A stretch of DNA of 37,247 nucleotides from Paludibacteraceae bacterium (GCA_905235505.1 CAJOMJ010000021.1:1-37247), one strand, 5' to 3'; positions 6,662 to 15,955 are shown, counted from the first letter of the stretch. Program-made: numbers and translations. Notes: a model not told the origin generated them from the sequence alone.

Positions 6662-7595
6662 GGCATTGTTCGGATGGTTACCGGTGGAAATGCAGGACTC
6701 GATCGGCAAACTGCGACGCTATTCCGCTATCGGCCGGAAAGGCGAAGGCAACCCTATCGTGATGCGCGTGGACGGCACTACTTTTCATGGCGGATTGGCC
6801 GACCGCTGGAAGGGCATCGTGTCGCTTTTCGCTCTCTCAAAAGTGCTGCATCGCGATTTCCGTATATACTATACATATCCTTTCAGACTGACAGAGTTTC
6901 AAGTACCCAATCTGTATGACTGGAGAATCAGCGATACCCAGATAAGCCGCAATCTGATAAACACGAAGATGCTCCGTTTAGCCGGCGATGCCACTCTCGA
7001 GAGAGTACAGTCGCTGCCTGAAAACAAACAGATACATGCGTATGCCAACCGCGACTGGTTGGACATTATCAACAGTACATACGGCACTTCTTTCCGATGG
7101 GGAGAGTTGTTCAACCAACTGTTCAAACCTTCGGAGGCATTGCAGGAAGCATTGTCGGAATACGGAGGACACACATCCGAGCCATATATTGCCGTTGCTT
7201 TCCGCATGCAGAACCTGCTCGGCGACTATCAGGAATACGAATACAAACCCGCTTCTGAGGAGCGGCAAAAAGAGATAATTGCCGCTTGCATATCTTTTCT
7301 GAAGAGACTGCACGAAAAAGAGAATATGCCCGTTCTCGTCACTTCCGACAGCGGAAGGATGTCGCAAGAAGCAAGTCTGTTGCCTTTCGTCTTTTCCACC
7401 AGAGGCGAAGCCGCACATGCTGATACAGTCTGCGACCAAGCGAAAGAAGTTTACATGAAATCGTTTGTGGATTTCTATATGCTGGCAGGAGCAGAGAAGA
7501 TATATGCGCCTGCAACCAAGGAGATGTACAGATCAGACTTCCCGCGATATGCCGCTCTCGTGTACGACAAGGAGTTTGCAAGAGTTGATCTTTAG
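6636..7595 (+). CDS. Probable glycosyltransferase, fucosyltransferase/NodZ-like fold
   Basis: 319 residues. The segment MRVDGTTFHGGLADRWKGIV (about 43-62) resembles the glycine-rich GG(L)ADR.KG donor loop found in NodZ-like and related GT-B fucosyltransferases and in Bacteroidales surface-glycan loci; YYTYPFRLTEFQVPNLYDW follows. The C-terminal half has VAFRMQNLLGDYQ, LVTSDSGRMSQEA and DFYMLAGAEKIYAPATK, the last like the SDS.FG..A....ag...y sugar-nucleotide side of such enzymes. The ATG at 6636 lies inside the previous gene; a later start at 6690 (MQDSIGKLRR) is possible. The context is glycan assembly with an adjacent GT4 and a flippase. The fold assignment is from pattern memory; donor and acceptor are unknown. 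Confidence 0.65.
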   Translation: MRKSEKINKALFGWLPVEMQDSIGKLRRYSAIGRKGEGNPIVMRVDGTTFHGGLADRWKGIVSLFALSKVLHRDFRIYYTYPFRLTEFQVPNLYDWRISDTQISRNLINTKMLRLAGDATLERVQSLPENKQIHAYANRDWLDIINSTYGTSFRWGELFNQLFKPSEALQEALSEYGGHTSEPYIAVAFRMQNLLGDYQEYEYKPASEERQKEIIAACISFLKRLHEKENMPVLVTSDSGRMSQEASLLPFVFSTRGEAAHADTVCDQAKEVYMKSFVDFYMLAGAEKIYAPATKEMYRSDFPRYAALVYDKEFARVDL

Positions 7596-8881
7596 TTCTT
7601 GCCTTTTATACTCAACTCGTATTTACGGATCAGGTAGTAGAACCATGCCTGCTGAAATACCAGGGTGACAGCACTCATAATGCTGTAGCAACAAACTGCC
7701 ATTGCGAAACTGCCGGTCAGTATTCCCGCCAGCAGCCCCCCTACTCTGCCGAGCAGGATGACTATCTCGAACACCAGACCCACCTTTTGCTGCATAAACA
7801 CATCCGCAATGAAGCAGACAGGTCCGTTCAAGCATATCATCAGAAGCCACGGAAGCATAAGTCGGATATACTCGCCTGTTATCTCCCAACCGGCACCCAG
7901 CAACCACGAAACCAGTGGAGGAAGCACGAAATAAAGTCCGACGAACAAGGGTATCGTAATCGTCAGTGTAAGAAATGTGAGCCGGTGGAAACGTTTCACG
8001 ATTGACTGACCGTTGTTCACCATCTCGGTGGTCTGCTGGAAAAGAACCTGCTGGATTGAACCCGCTATCATGGACAGAGGTCCGCAGGCAAGTGCTATCG
8101 CCATAGAGAAATATCCCAGATCCGACAAACCGAAGAAAGGCGTGAGCATCAATGCCGGCAGGGCAAAACCGAGGGAGTTGACAAGCGAGCGGGGCAACGA
8201 GAATACAGGGAAGTTGCGATACTCGCGAGCAACGGTTCTGATGGTCTGTTTCTCAAAGCAGAACATTTCTTTGAAGTGCGATTTCAGGTGGAAAACCATC
8301 ACACCGGCAGCCGAGAGCAACGGGGCTATCACCGACGAGTAGATCAAACCCAGCGACAGCACTCCTCCACAGCCGAAACCTATCTTCAGCAATGCCTGCA
8401 ACAATGAGTTAGAGACCTTGTAATGACTGATTGCCCAATATTGCTTCCTGCGGGTGAAATACATATTCAATATATTCCATCCTCCGTTAAGAAACACAAA
8501 CAGAGGCAGGAAAACGAACGAGGCGGACGCTTCTTCCGCATTGAGCAGACCTGCCAGAAATCCTCTTGCGGGAAGCAGAAGAAGCAGCAAACCTGTGAAA
8601 CACAGCAGGAGGAATACCGACAACGACATCGCCGCCTTGCTTCGTTCTTCGTCCTTCGGCAGCAAAACGGCATACTGGTATTCGAAGGTCGATATCAACA
8701 CCAACACACCGCCGACATTGACAAAAAGATTCAGCAAGCCGAAGTCCGTAGGCGAATACATACGTGTCAGCAGCGGATACACCAACAACCCCAAAGCCTG
8801 CGCGAAGACGTTGGCACCAAGCAACTTGGCAGAATTCCTACCTAATTCGCCGCCTAATATTTCCTTAACAGGATGAGACAT
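7592..8881 (-). CDS. Oligosaccharide flippase, Wzx/PST family
   Basis: 429 residues with about twelve to fourteen hydrophobic helices spread along the whole length and no large soluble domain. The N-terminus (GRNSAKLLGANVFAQALGLL, then YPLLTRMYSPTDFGLLNLF) is a classic polysaccharide-export flippase start, where the YsP.dFGl.nlf turn follows helix 1. Such proteins move undecaprenyl-linked glycan repeat units across the inner membrane. The stop overlaps the stop of the convergent glycosyltransferase by four bases. The start cannot be moved downstream without losing helix 1, and the promoter lies so close that the mRNA would have almost no leader. Product exported is presumably made by the neighbouring transferases or by the 17-26 kb cluster; that link is inference. 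Confidence 0.88.
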   Translation of the reverse strand: MSHPVKEILGGELGRNSAKLLGANVFAQALGLLVYPLLTRMYSPTDFGLLNLFVNVGGVLVLISTFEYQYAVLLPKDEERSKAAMSLSVFLLLCFTGLLLLLLPARGFLAGLLNAEEASASFVFLPLFVFLNGGWNILNMYFTRRKQYWAISHYKVSNSLLQALLKIGFGCGGVLSLGLIYSSVIAPLLSAAGVMVFHLKSHFKEMFCFEKQTIRTVAREYRNFPVFSLPRSLVNSLGFALPALMLTPFFGLSDLGYFSMAIALACGPLSMIAGSIQQVLFQQTTEMVNNGQSIVKRFHRLTFLTLTITIPLFVGLYFVLPPLVSWLLGAGWEITGEYIRLMLPWLLMICLNGPVCFIADVFMQQKVGLVFEIVILLGRVGGLLAGILTGSFAMAVCCYSIMSAVTLVFQQAWFYYLIRKYELSIKGKN

Positions 8882-8889
8882 TCAAGCGG

Positions 8890-8921
8890 CAAAGGTAGAT
8901 AAAAAAATTCATGCACGCAAA
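8890..8921 (-). promoter_or_regulatory. Promoter of the flippase gene, nearly leaderless
   Basis: On the minus strand TTTG (8918-8921), a 20-base spacer and TACCTTTG (8890-8897) match consensus. Only eight bases separate the -7 box from the ATG at 8881, so transcription would begin within about five bases of the start codon. A second TAAATTTG box overlaps the -33 element (8918-8925). Confidence 0.7.
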
Positions 8922-8997
8922 TTTAAGTATTTAAGTTACCAAACAGGAAAAAATCAGAACAGCAGAGAATAAATTTTTCATAAAAATGCCCTAATAC

Positions 8998-9028
8998 TTG
9001 CACAAAGCAAAAAAAGGTTGTAAATTTG
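8998..9028 (+). promoter_or_regulatory. Promoter of tonB
   Basis: TTG (8998-9000), a 20-base spacer and TAAATTTG (9021-9028). Expected leader about 70 bases. With the flippase promoter it fills the divergent 222-base gap. Confidence 0.7.
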
Positions 9029-9103
9029 CAGTCGCAAATCATACCCAGTTTGGTATGGCAGGTATTAAGCAGTGAATATTGTTAATCTTAAATAACTACC
9101 AAT

Positions 9104-9784
9104 ATGCAAATCAAAAAGTCAGTAAAAGCAAGTCTTGAGGACAAGAAGTTTACCTATCTGCTGATGGGTTTCGTGTTTGTGCTCAGTATTTGCTTTGTAG
9201 CCCTCGAATGGACAGAGAAAGAGGTTACCAAGTATGAAGTTCAAGACATGGATTTCCTGATTGAGGACGAAATTGAAATCCAACAGACATCTCAAGACGT
9301 AACACCTCCCCCACCACCTCCACCAGTACAAGAAGTAGAGGTTCTTAATGTGGTTGAAGATGAGAAAGAAGTAGCCCACGTTGAAATCAACACTGAGGAG
9401 AACAAAGAAGAAATAATCATTGCCCCGCCTGTGGAAGAGGTGGTAGAAGAAGAGGAAGAGGAACAGGTGATATTCATGGTTGTAGAGACTATGCCCGAAT
9501 TCCCCGGCGGTCAGCAGGCTCTGTTCAAATATCTGTCAGAAAACGTCAAGTACCCTGTAATCGCTCAGGAGAACGGTATCCAGGGTCGTGTTGTTTGCCA
9601 GTTTGTGGTTAACAAAGACGGTTCGATAGTAGATGTTGAGGTAGTACGCTCCGGTGGTGATGCTTCGCTTGACAAAGAGGCAGTACGCGTCATCAAATCA
9701 ATGCCCAAGTGGAATCCCGGCAAGCAACGCGGTAAAGCAGTGCGCGTGAAATACACTGTGCCTGTAAACTTCAAGTTGCAATAA
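9104..9784 (+). CDS. tonB: TonB-family energy transducer
   Basis: 226 residues. A cytoplasmic N-terminus with Lys-rich start (MQIKKSVKASLEDKK), one membrane helix (about 18-37, YLLMGFVFVLSICFVALEW), then the EYEVQDMDFLIEDE-like region typical of Bacteroidetes TonB proteins, seven prolines in a row (about 68-74), a long Glu/Val-rich periplasmic spacer, and the TonB C-terminal domain from FMVVETMPEFPGGQQALFKY to the end, including YPVIAQENGIQGRVVCQFVV, DGSIVDVEVVRSGGDASLD and PKWNPGKQRGKAVRV. It couples the ExbB/ExbD proton-driven motor to SusC-like and other TonB-dependent outer-membrane receptors. Monocistronic: its own promoter upstream and a terminator 26 bases after the stop. Confidence 0.95.
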   Translation: MQIKKSVKASLEDKKFTYLLMGFVFVLSICFVALEWTEKEVTKYEVQDMDFLIEDEIEIQQTSQDVTPPPPPPPVQEVEVLNVVEDEKEVAHVEINTEENKEEIIIAPPVEEVVEEEEEEQVIFMVVETMPEFPGGQQALFKYLSENVKYPVIAQENGIQGRVVCQFVVNKDGSIVDVEVVRSGGDASLDKEAVRVIKSMPKWNPGKQRGKAVRVKYTVPVNFKLQ

Positions 9785-9809
9785 AATAACAGTCGAAAGA
9801 CAACAGGAT

Positions 9810-9854
9810 AAGTCGAAAGTCGAAAGAAAGTTTCGGCTTTTGACTTTTCTTTTT
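9810..9854 (+). terminator. Strong terminator after tonB
   Basis: A 16-bp stem pairs AAGTCGAAAGTCGAAA (9810-9825) with TTTCGGCTTTTGACTT (9831-9846); the two non-Watson-Crick positions are both G/U wobbles in RNA. Loop of five bases, then a T-rich run to 9854. GTCGAAAG occurs three times in 9791-9826. Confidence 0.8.
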
Positions 9855-9869
9855 ATAAACACTACGGAG

Positions 9870-11201
9870 ATGAAGAAGATTATTCTAACAGCTGTTGTTG
9901 CCTTTTGTGGCCTAACTTCTTGTTGCAGAACATCAGAGAATACCACTGCCCCACAACAACTCACCTACGGAGCCGATGTTTCCGATGCATTCTATACAGA
10001 GCGTCTGCCGCTTATTGACTCTGCTTTTCAGCACTATGTTGATTGCGGATATATGCCTCACGCCGTCACCATGGTAGTGCACAACGGCAGAGTGGTACAC
10101 AACAAAGCCTTCGGCTGGCGCGATATGGAGAACCGGATCCCTTGTCAGACTGATGACATTTTCCGCATTGCTTCACAGACAAAAGCCATATCAGTTGTTG
10201 CACTAATGACTCTGTTTGAAGAAGGCAAGTTTCAGCTTGACGAACCAATAAAGAAATACCTGCCGGAGTTCGCCAATCCGCAAGTACTGGTATCATACGA
10301 CAGCAAGACAGGCAGATACACCACCCGTCCGGCAGCACGCGACATCACCATCCGCCACCTGATAACCCATACGTCGGGTATATGCTACGACGGAGTGTTT
10401 GACAAGATACTCCGAGAGAAAGGCGTTGCGGGGCATAACACTCTTGATAGTGTCACTCTTGCGGAGAACGTGTCAAAGATTGCACTCGTGCCTCTCAAGC
10501 ATGACCCGGGCGAGGCTTTCACCTACTCATACAACATAGACATACTCGGTCGCCTTGCAGAGATTCTCTCAGGACAAGATTTCTACACCTTTATAAAAGA
10601 GCGTGTGCTTGACCATTGCGATATGCACGACACTTATTTCCTTGTACCTGAAGAGAAGCGCGACAGAATAGTCAAACTATATTCATACAAGAAGACAGCA
10701 GGCGACCAAGAAGCATCTACCCTGCCGCACGGCACTAACTACGAAGGTACGGCACGCGGAGGACTTCAACCCAGCGACAGCGAACTCTTCCAGACCTTCC
10801 CCTATGCAAGTACAGGCACTTTCTGTTCGCCTTCAGCAGGGCTCTGCGGCACTATAGAGGACTATGCCAAGTTCTGCCAGATGATACTCAACGGGGGCAC
10901 ATTCAACAACCACCGTATCATAGGGCGCAAGACACTTGAGATGATGCAGAAGAACGGTGTAGGCAATATGCGCGGGGAGATAGGTTTCGGGATGGCATGG
11001 GATGTGTTCACACCCGAAAATGCGCACAACACCATTGTCTCCGAAGGCTCTATGCGCTGGGGAGGTATGTTCGGAAGCGACTACATAATTGACCCTAAAG
11101 AGAAATTGATAGTGCTGATGTATGTCAACAACATGCCCAACCTGTCAGGTTACAATCCAAAGACACTGATGCATAATGTGACATATCAGGCACTGAGGTA
11201 A
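9870..11201 (+). CDS. Serine beta-lactamase-fold lipoprotein (class C/EstB-like hydrolase)
   Basis: 443 residues from ATG 9870; an in-frame ATG at 9840 lies in the preceding terminator and would spoil the signal. The start MKKIILTAVVAFCGLTSCC is a lipoprotein signal with Cys18. The beta-lactamase/transpeptidase-like domain shows S102-Q-T-K105 (RIASQTKAISVVALMTLFEE), Y219-S-Y in FTYSYNIDILGRLAEIL, and a late RWGGMFGSDYIIDPKEKLI segment in place of a KTG box. Features such as GYMPHAVTMVVHNGRVVHNK and LITHTSGICYDG are typical of family S12/EstB esterases and D-peptidases, not of clinical beta-lactamases. Expected on the periplasmic or outer membrane. Substrate unknown: peptidoglycan fragments, esters or amides are all possible. 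Confidence 0.9.
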   Translation: MKKIILTAVVAFCGLTSCCRTSENTTAPQQLTYGADVSDAFYTERLPLIDSAFQHYVDCGYMPHAVTMVVHNGRVVHNKAFGWRDMENRIPCQTDDIFRIASQTKAISVVALMTLFEEGKFQLDEPIKKYLPEFANPQVLVSYDSKTGRYTTRPAARDITIRHLITHTSGICYDGVFDKILREKGVAGHNTLDSVTLAENVSKIALVPLKHDPGEAFTYSYNIDILGRLAEILSGQDFYTFIKERVLDHCDMHDTYFLVPEEKRDRIVKLYSYKKTAGDQEASTLPHGTNYEGTARGGLQPSDSELFQTFPYASTGTFCSPSAGLCGTIEDYAKFCQMILNGGTFNNHRIIGRKTLEMMQKNGVGNMRGEIGFGMAWDVFTPENAHNTIVSEGSMRWGGMFGSDYIIDPKEKLIVLMYVNNMPNLSGYNPKTLMHNVTYQALR

Positions 11202-11284
11202 GGATTTGAGCGAACTATGTTCTGTTTGAACGGAGTCTGCAACTCCTATCAGAGGATTAGAACATTTGATAATTTGAAGATTAT

Positions 11285-12223
11285 ATGAAACGACTGTATA
11301 TTCTGTTCTTTGTTGTTATTGCCGGCACATGCTGCTATGCGCAGCAGACATACGTCTTTGTAGAGCGCGACAGTACACTGCATCTTGATGTATATCAACC
11401 TCAAGCAGCCAACGGCTACACCATTGTGCATGTATTCGGAGGAGGATTCATAGACGGTGCGAGAAATAAGAAGTGGGATTCCGACTACTGCCGCATGTTG
11501 GCAGAAAGCGGCTACACCGTTGTTGCGATAGACTATCGTCTCGGACTCAAGGGGGTTAAGAAAGTGGGGCTTAGTAGCATTGATGTTCTTGAGAATGCAA
11601 TGATGATGGCGGTAGAAGACTGTTCCGCCGCAGTGGCATATATCGTAAGCAATGCGGCAGCACTGAATATCGACCCTGACAAAATCATACTTGAAGGTGT
11701 ATCTGCCGGTGCCATTACAGTACTCATGACCGACTATGCCCGTTGCAACCACCTGCCGGCAACGGCAGTCTTGCCTGACAACTGGAAACCTGCCGGAGTA
11801 GTGTCTTACAGCGGAGCGATATTCTCACGACAGGGCAAAGTGAAATGGGGTGACACAAACAACCAAGCAGACTCTGCTATCCGCCCTGCTCCAACCATGC
11901 TTTTCCACGGCACGGTGGACAAGATTGTACCATACAAACAGATAGTATTCGGCAAACTCGGCATGTTCGGCAGTGACGCTCTTGCCAAAAGGTATGATAA
12001 ATTCAATATGCCATATCGCATATTCAGATATACGGATCTCGGACACGAAGTAAGCATAGGCGGACCAAAGACTATTGACGAACTGAATCTGTTTGTGCAA
12101 CAATATATCACAGAAGGCAGAAAACTACACAGCGACATCACCGTACGGGACGATGATATCCAACCCTCTGACTTCACCTATTTCACACGCAAAGACCTGT
12201 ACAACCCTAAGAAGAAAAAGTAA
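11285..12223 (+). CDS. Secreted alpha/beta hydrolase (carboxylesterase type)
   Basis: 312 residues. A Sec signal (MKRLYILFFVVIAGTCCYAQ) with likely cleavage after Ala19. The fold is of the hormone-sensitive-lipase/BD-FAE type: oxyanion loop VFGGGFIDGA (about 50-59), VVAIDYRLGLKG, nucleophile elbow EGVSAGA with Ser140, acid Asp212 in FHGTVDKIVPYKQ, and His254 in YTDLGHEV. All three catalytic residues are therefore visible. Such secreted esterases remove acyl or feruloyl groups from plant polysaccharides or act on other esters. A hairpin GGAGT/ACTCC lies between it and the upstream lipoprotein hydrolase, 83 bases away; co-transcription with that gene is possible. The last 30 residues form a charged tail ending in KKKK. 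Confidence 0.88.
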   Translation: MKRLYILFFVVIAGTCCYAQQTYVFVERDSTLHLDVYQPQAANGYTIVHVFGGGFIDGARNKKWDSDYCRMLAESGYTVVAIDYRLGLKGVKKVGLSSIDVLENAMMMAVEDCSAAVAYIVSNAAALNIDPDKIILEGVSAGAITVLMTDYARCNHLPATAVLPDNWKPAGVVSYSGAIFSRQGKVKWGDTNNQADSAIRPAPTMLFHGTVDKIVPYKQIVFGKLGMFGSDALAKRYDKFNMPYRIFRYTDLGHEVSIGGPKTIDELNLFVQQYITEGRKLHSDITVRDDDIQPSDFTYFTRKDLYNPKKKK

Positions 12224-12249
12224 TTATTGCCAGTGTATAATATCCAAGT

Positions 12250-14340
12250 ATGGAACTCTCAGAGCGCGATATAACCTATCTGCCCGGAGTCGGACCAAAG
12301 CGTGCAGCAACACTGAAGAAAGAACTGCATGTGAATACGGCTCTCGACCTGCTGTATGTGTTTCCATACAAATATATCGACCGCAGCCGTTTCTACAAGA
12401 TCCGTGAGATAGAGGACACAGAGACATACGTGCAGATAATAGGTGAGTTTCTTGATTGGCAGGTTCTTGGTGCGGGCAAGTCGCAGCGTCTCTCCGCACG
12501 GTTCACAGACGGCAACGACATCATAGAAGCGGTATGGTTCAAGGGCGTGCAGTATCTGAAACTGCAGAAAGGAGTGAAGTACATATTGTTTGGCAAACCA
12601 AGTTACTACAACCACTCATACAATATCGTTCACCCTGAACTCGAACTGCTCAGTAGTGTCAACATGGAGACGCGTCAGGGTCTGGAGCCGCACTACAACA
12701 CCTCGGGCGAGATGAAGGCGGGTTGGCTCAACTCCAAGGCGATGCGCAAGATAATCAGTGGCTTGATGCCAGATCTGAAGAACGGTATTCCTGATACACT
12801 GCCTTTGTCGCTACGAGAGCAATATCACCTGATGGACCTGACTCAAAGTCTTGTCAACATACACTTCCCGAAAAACGTCACATTACTGAAGAAGGCACGT
12901 GAGAGGCTAAAGTTCGAGGAGTTGTTTTACATACAACTGCAGATACTGCGTCATATGAAGCGCCGCGAGCAGCAGTATGCGGGTCTGAGTATGCCCCGAG
13001 TGGGTGCAGCATTTAACGATTTCTATTATAATCACCTACCCTTCCCGCTTACCAATGCACAGAAGCGGGTTATCAAAGAAATACAGGCAGACCTGCGCTC
13101 GGGTAAGCAGATGAACCGTCTGTTGCAAGGCGATGTGGGTTCGGGCAAGACATTAGTGGCACTGATGTGTGCACTGCTTGCCAAAGACAATGGTTACCAG
13201 ACCTGCATCATGGCTCCTACCGAGATACTTGCCAACCAGCACATGGAGACCCTGAGTCAGATGTTGAGCGGTACACAGACCACGGTTGCCCTTCTCACCG
13301 GTAGCACTACCAAGAAGCAGCGCGAAGCACTTCATGCCGCACTTCTTGCAGGACAGATTGACATACTCGTCGGCACTCATGCACTGATAGAAGATACGGT
13401 GCAGTTCAGCAACCTCGGGCTTGTGATAGTGGATGAACAACACAGGTTCGGAGTGGCACAACGCGCCAAGTTGTGGACAAAGAACATCAACCCGCCGCAT
13501 GTGCTTGTGATGACGGCTACACCCATACCACGCACGCTCGCCATGACGGTGTACGGTGATTTGTCTGTCTCAGTGATAGACGAACTGCCTCCCGGGCGGA
13601 AGCCTATACAGACTTTGCACTATACACAACTCCGCCGCGACAGTATCAACCGGTTCCTGCGTCAGGAGATAGACAAGGGCAGGCAGGTTTATGTGGTGTA
13701 TCCGCTGATTGAGGAGAACAAGAAGTCAGACTTGGTTGATCTGGAAAACGGCTATAACTATATGCGCGAACATTTCCCCGGCTGCAAAGTGAGTATGGTA
13801 CACGGCAAGATGAAGGCAAAGGAGAAAGACATGCACATGCAGGCATTCGCCAGTGGCGAAACACAGATACTGGTAGCCACAACGGTGATAGAGGTGGGTG
13901 TGAATGTGCCTAATGCCTCAGTGATGGTAGTGGAGAATGCAGAGCGGTTCGGTCTGAGTCAGTTGCACCAGTTGCGGGGTCGTGTAGGCAGAGGTGCGGA
14001 GCAGAGCTATTGCATATTGCTCACGCGCGTGGAGCTGAGTAAAGATACGAGAAAAAAAATGGATATCATGGTAGCCACTAATGACGGGTTCCGCATAGCG
14101 GAGGCTGACTTGCAACTTCGTGGTCCGGGAGACTTGGAGGGTACACAGCAGTCAGGCTTACCGTTTGACCTGAAGATAGCGTCACTCTCTACTGACGGTC
14201 AGTTGTTAGAGTTGGCTCGCAGCGCTGCCTCTGACATATTGGAAGAAGACCCAGAGCTTGAACTGGAGAAAAACCGGATGTACAAGAGTCAGCTCAGCAA
14301 ACTCAAGCAGCATACAGTTAATTGGGCGGATATCTCCTAA
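12250..14340 (+). CDS. recG: ATP-dependent DNA helicase RecG
   Basis: 696 residues, the usual length. The N-terminal wedge/OB domain (YLPGVGPKRAATLKKELHVN, then VFPYKYIDRSRFY) binds branched DNA. Helicase motifs follow in order: Walker A in LLQGDVGSGKTLVALMCALL (about 291-310), the DEQHRFG box (about 395-401), MTATPIPRTLAMTVYGDLSV, ATTVIEVGVNVPNA, and QLRGRVGRG (about 574-582), then the RecG-specific C-terminal ADLQLRGPGDLEGTQQSG. RecG reverses stalled replication forks and migrates Holliday junctions. Intact from end to end. It follows the hydrolase by 26 bases and is convergent with the phosphoribosyltransferase gene 23 bases away. Confidence 0.98.
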   Translation: MELSERDITYLPGVGPKRAATLKKELHVNTALDLLYVFPYKYIDRSRFYKIREIEDTETYVQIIGEFLDWQVLGAGKSQRLSARFTDGNDIIEAVWFKGVQYLKLQKGVKYILFGKPSYYNHSYNIVHPELELLSSVNMETRQGLEPHYNTSGEMKAGWLNSKAMRKIISGLMPDLKNGIPDTLPLSLREQYHLMDLTQSLVNIHFPKNVTLLKKARERLKFEELFYIQLQILRHMKRREQQYAGLSMPRVGAAFNDFYYNHLPFPLTNAQKRVIKEIQADLRSGKQMNRLLQGDVGSGKTLVALMCALLAKDNGYQTCIMAPTEILANQHMETLSQMLSGTQTTVALLTGSTTKKQREALHAALLAGQIDILVGTHALIEDTVQFSNLGLVIVDEQHRFGVAQRAKLWTKNINPPHVLVMTATPIPRTLAMTVYGDLSVSVIDELPPGRKPIQTLHYTQLRRDSINRFLRQEIDKGRQVYVVYPLIEENKKSDLVDLENGYNYMREHFPGCKVSMVHGKMKAKEKDMHMQAFASGETQILVATTVIEVGVNVPNASVMVVENAERFGLSQLHQLRGRVGRGAEQSYCILLTRVELSKDTRKKMDIMVATNDGFRIAEADLQLRGPGDLEGTQQSGLPFDLKIASLSTDGQLLELARSAASDILEEDPELELEKNRMYKSQLSKLKQHTVNWADIS

Positions 14341-14363
14341 TGGAGAGTCACCGTATAGGCACA

Positions 14364-14864
14364 TCAGCAGACACCTACATACGGCAGGTTTCTTGCCATA
14401 TTGTTATCATCCAAGCCACAACCTACAAAGAAGTCGTCGGAGTCGTCTTCGATACCGACAGTAAGTTTAACACCCTCATCGAGTGTGTATCTGCCTTTGC
14501 GTGCAAGAAGAGTGATAAAGCGTATGTCTTGCGGGTGTTTGTCTTTCAGCCAAGCATGGATATTATTGAGAGTGTTGCCCGAGTCGCAGATATCATCAAG
14601 CACTATCACTTCCTTGTCTTGCCAGTCAACATCGGGAATGTAGGTTATCTTGAGGTTTCCTCTCTGTTGACCTGAATAAGAAGATACCTTGGCAAACTCT
14701 TCTCTCACGGGCGTGTTGCCGAAGCGTCTGATGAGTTCGTGAGCAAACCATGCACCACCGTTCATAAGCACGAGGAATACGGTGTTCTCATTGATAACTA
14801 CTGTTTGGGCAAGTCGGTCGATAGCTGCCGACACTTCTTGAGCTGAATACTTAACCGGATACAT
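14364..14864 (-). CDS. Hypoxanthine-type phosphoribosyltransferase
   Basis: 166 residues, type I phosphoribosyltransferase. The PRPP-binding loop VIVLDDICDSGNTLN (about 86-100) is clear; FLVLMNGGAWFAHELIRRF gives the first phosphate-binding turn and FAKVSSYSGQQRG the flexible loop. The C-terminal FFVGCGLDDNNMARNLPYVG (about 145-164) matches the base-binding end of hypoxanthine/guanine enzymes, which salvage purine bases with PRPP. In Bacteroidales this gene is usually annotated hpt; PyrR-like function is less likely because of the C-terminus. It follows the CapA-family gene by 17 bases in the same direction, so it is probably the last gene of the panB transcript. Confidence 0.88.
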   Translation of the reverse strand: MYPVKYSAQEVSAAIDRLAQTVVINENTVFLVLMNGGAWFAHELIRRFGNTPVREEFAKVSSYSGQQRGNLKITYIPDVDWQDKEVIVLDDICDSGNTLNNIHAWLKDKHPQDIRFITLLARKGRYTLDEGVKLTVGIEDDSDDFFVGCGLDDNNMARNLPYVGVC

Positions 14865-14881
14865 AGGGGCGGAGATTTAAG

Positions 14882-15955
14882 TTAGTTGATTATATTGATA
14901 TTACTTAGTTTCGTTTGAGTATCACGATGAAAGACGGAGAGCGAGTCTCTGTCAGCCTTCGGCAGGGCAACTCTGCCGATTGTGTCAATCAGTTGCGGAG
15001 TAGGCAGAAGGTGATATTGCTTGATACCTCTCCACCAACCTTTGTGAACATAGACAGGCAGATACTCTGAGTTTATGATTTGCTTGGAGTGCATGTCAAC
15101 AGTTATTTGTGCGAGTATTCCGCCATTGGAACCCCTCCAACGCTGGTTACTGAGGAAATTGCCCAAAGAATAGAACACAGGCACAAGTCTGCCGTCGGAG
15201 GCGGTGATTGCAGTATATTCCTGTACGACATGCGGGTGCGAGCCGATGATAAGGTCGAAGCCCTTGTCTGCAAGCCATTGTGCCGTTTGTTGCTGACTTC
15301 GGGAGGAGTGTTTCTGATACTCGGCACCCCAATGCACGCATACTATCTTGAGGTCCGCCCCGCTCTCCATGTGCTGCAGGTCTTCTATGATAAGGGCAGT
15401 ATCCAAGAGGTTGACAACAGCGGGAGACGCAAGGGTAAGACCATTGGTGCCGTAAGTGTAGTTGAAGAAGGCGACAGTGAGAGAGTCGGTATCGGTGTAG
15501 AATGACTTGTAATGAGGATAGAGACAACTTCTGTCTTCTGCCGCGAGGTAAGCACCGATGTAGGGGCAATGCTGCTCCTCAAGAGTGTGAATCGTTCTTT
15601 CGAGTCCGGCGTTTCCTTTGTCATCAATATGGTTATTGGCGAGCAGAAAGAGGTTGAATCCTGCCTGACTGAGGGCTTGGAGATACTCATCCGGAGCGGA
15701 GAAACGCGGGTAGCCCGTATATGGTTTGCCTGCGAGAGGTGCCTCGAGGTTCACTACAGCGTAGTCGGCATTGTCGATATATGGCAACAGACATGAGAAA
15801 CAAGGCGAGTAGTCATAAGCGGAATCCGTCTTTGCCCATTTGACCTGCACGGTATGCGACATGGCATCGCCTGCGAAGAGTATTCTGAGCGAGTCTTGTG
15901 CATAGAGACACATGACGGCAAGCAGCGCAAGCGATATCAGTGCAGTTCTACGCAT
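14882..15955 (-). CDS. CapA-family protein (poly-gamma-glutamate capsule type, metallophosphatase-like)
   Basis: 357 residues. A short signal (MRRTALISLALLAVMCLYAQ) places it in the periplasm. The PGA_cap domain shows RILFAGDAMSH (GD at 29-30), VVNLEAPLAG (69-71), FLLANNHIDDKG (NNH at 107-109), CVHWGAEY and IIGSHPHVVQEY, the same order of metal-site motifs as calcineurin-like phosphoesterases, followed by FYSLGNFLSNQRW. CapA in Bacillus supports poly-gamma-glutamate export, but no capBC is nearby, so the role here is open; a periplasmic ligase- or phosphatase-like function in envelope metabolism is possible. Its ATG overlaps the panB stop (TGATG), indicating translational coupling. Confidence 0.85.
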   Translation of the reverse strand: MRRTALISLALLAVMCLYAQDSLRILFAGDAMSHTVQVKWAKTDSAYDYSPCFSCLLPYIDNADYAVVNLEAPLAGKPYTGYPRFSAPDEYLQALSQAGFNLFLLANNHIDDKGNAGLERTIHTLEEQHCPYIGAYLAAEDRSCLYPHYKSFYTDTDSLTVAFFNYTYGTNGLTLASPAVVNLLDTALIIEDLQHMESGADLKIVCVHWGAEYQKHSSRSQQQTAQWLADKGFDLIIGSHPHVVQEYTAITASDGRLVPVFYSLGNFLSNQRWRGSNGGILAQITVDMHSKQIINSEYLPVYVHKGWWRGIKQYHLLPTPQLIDTIGRVALPKADRDSLSVFHRDTQTKLSNINIIN

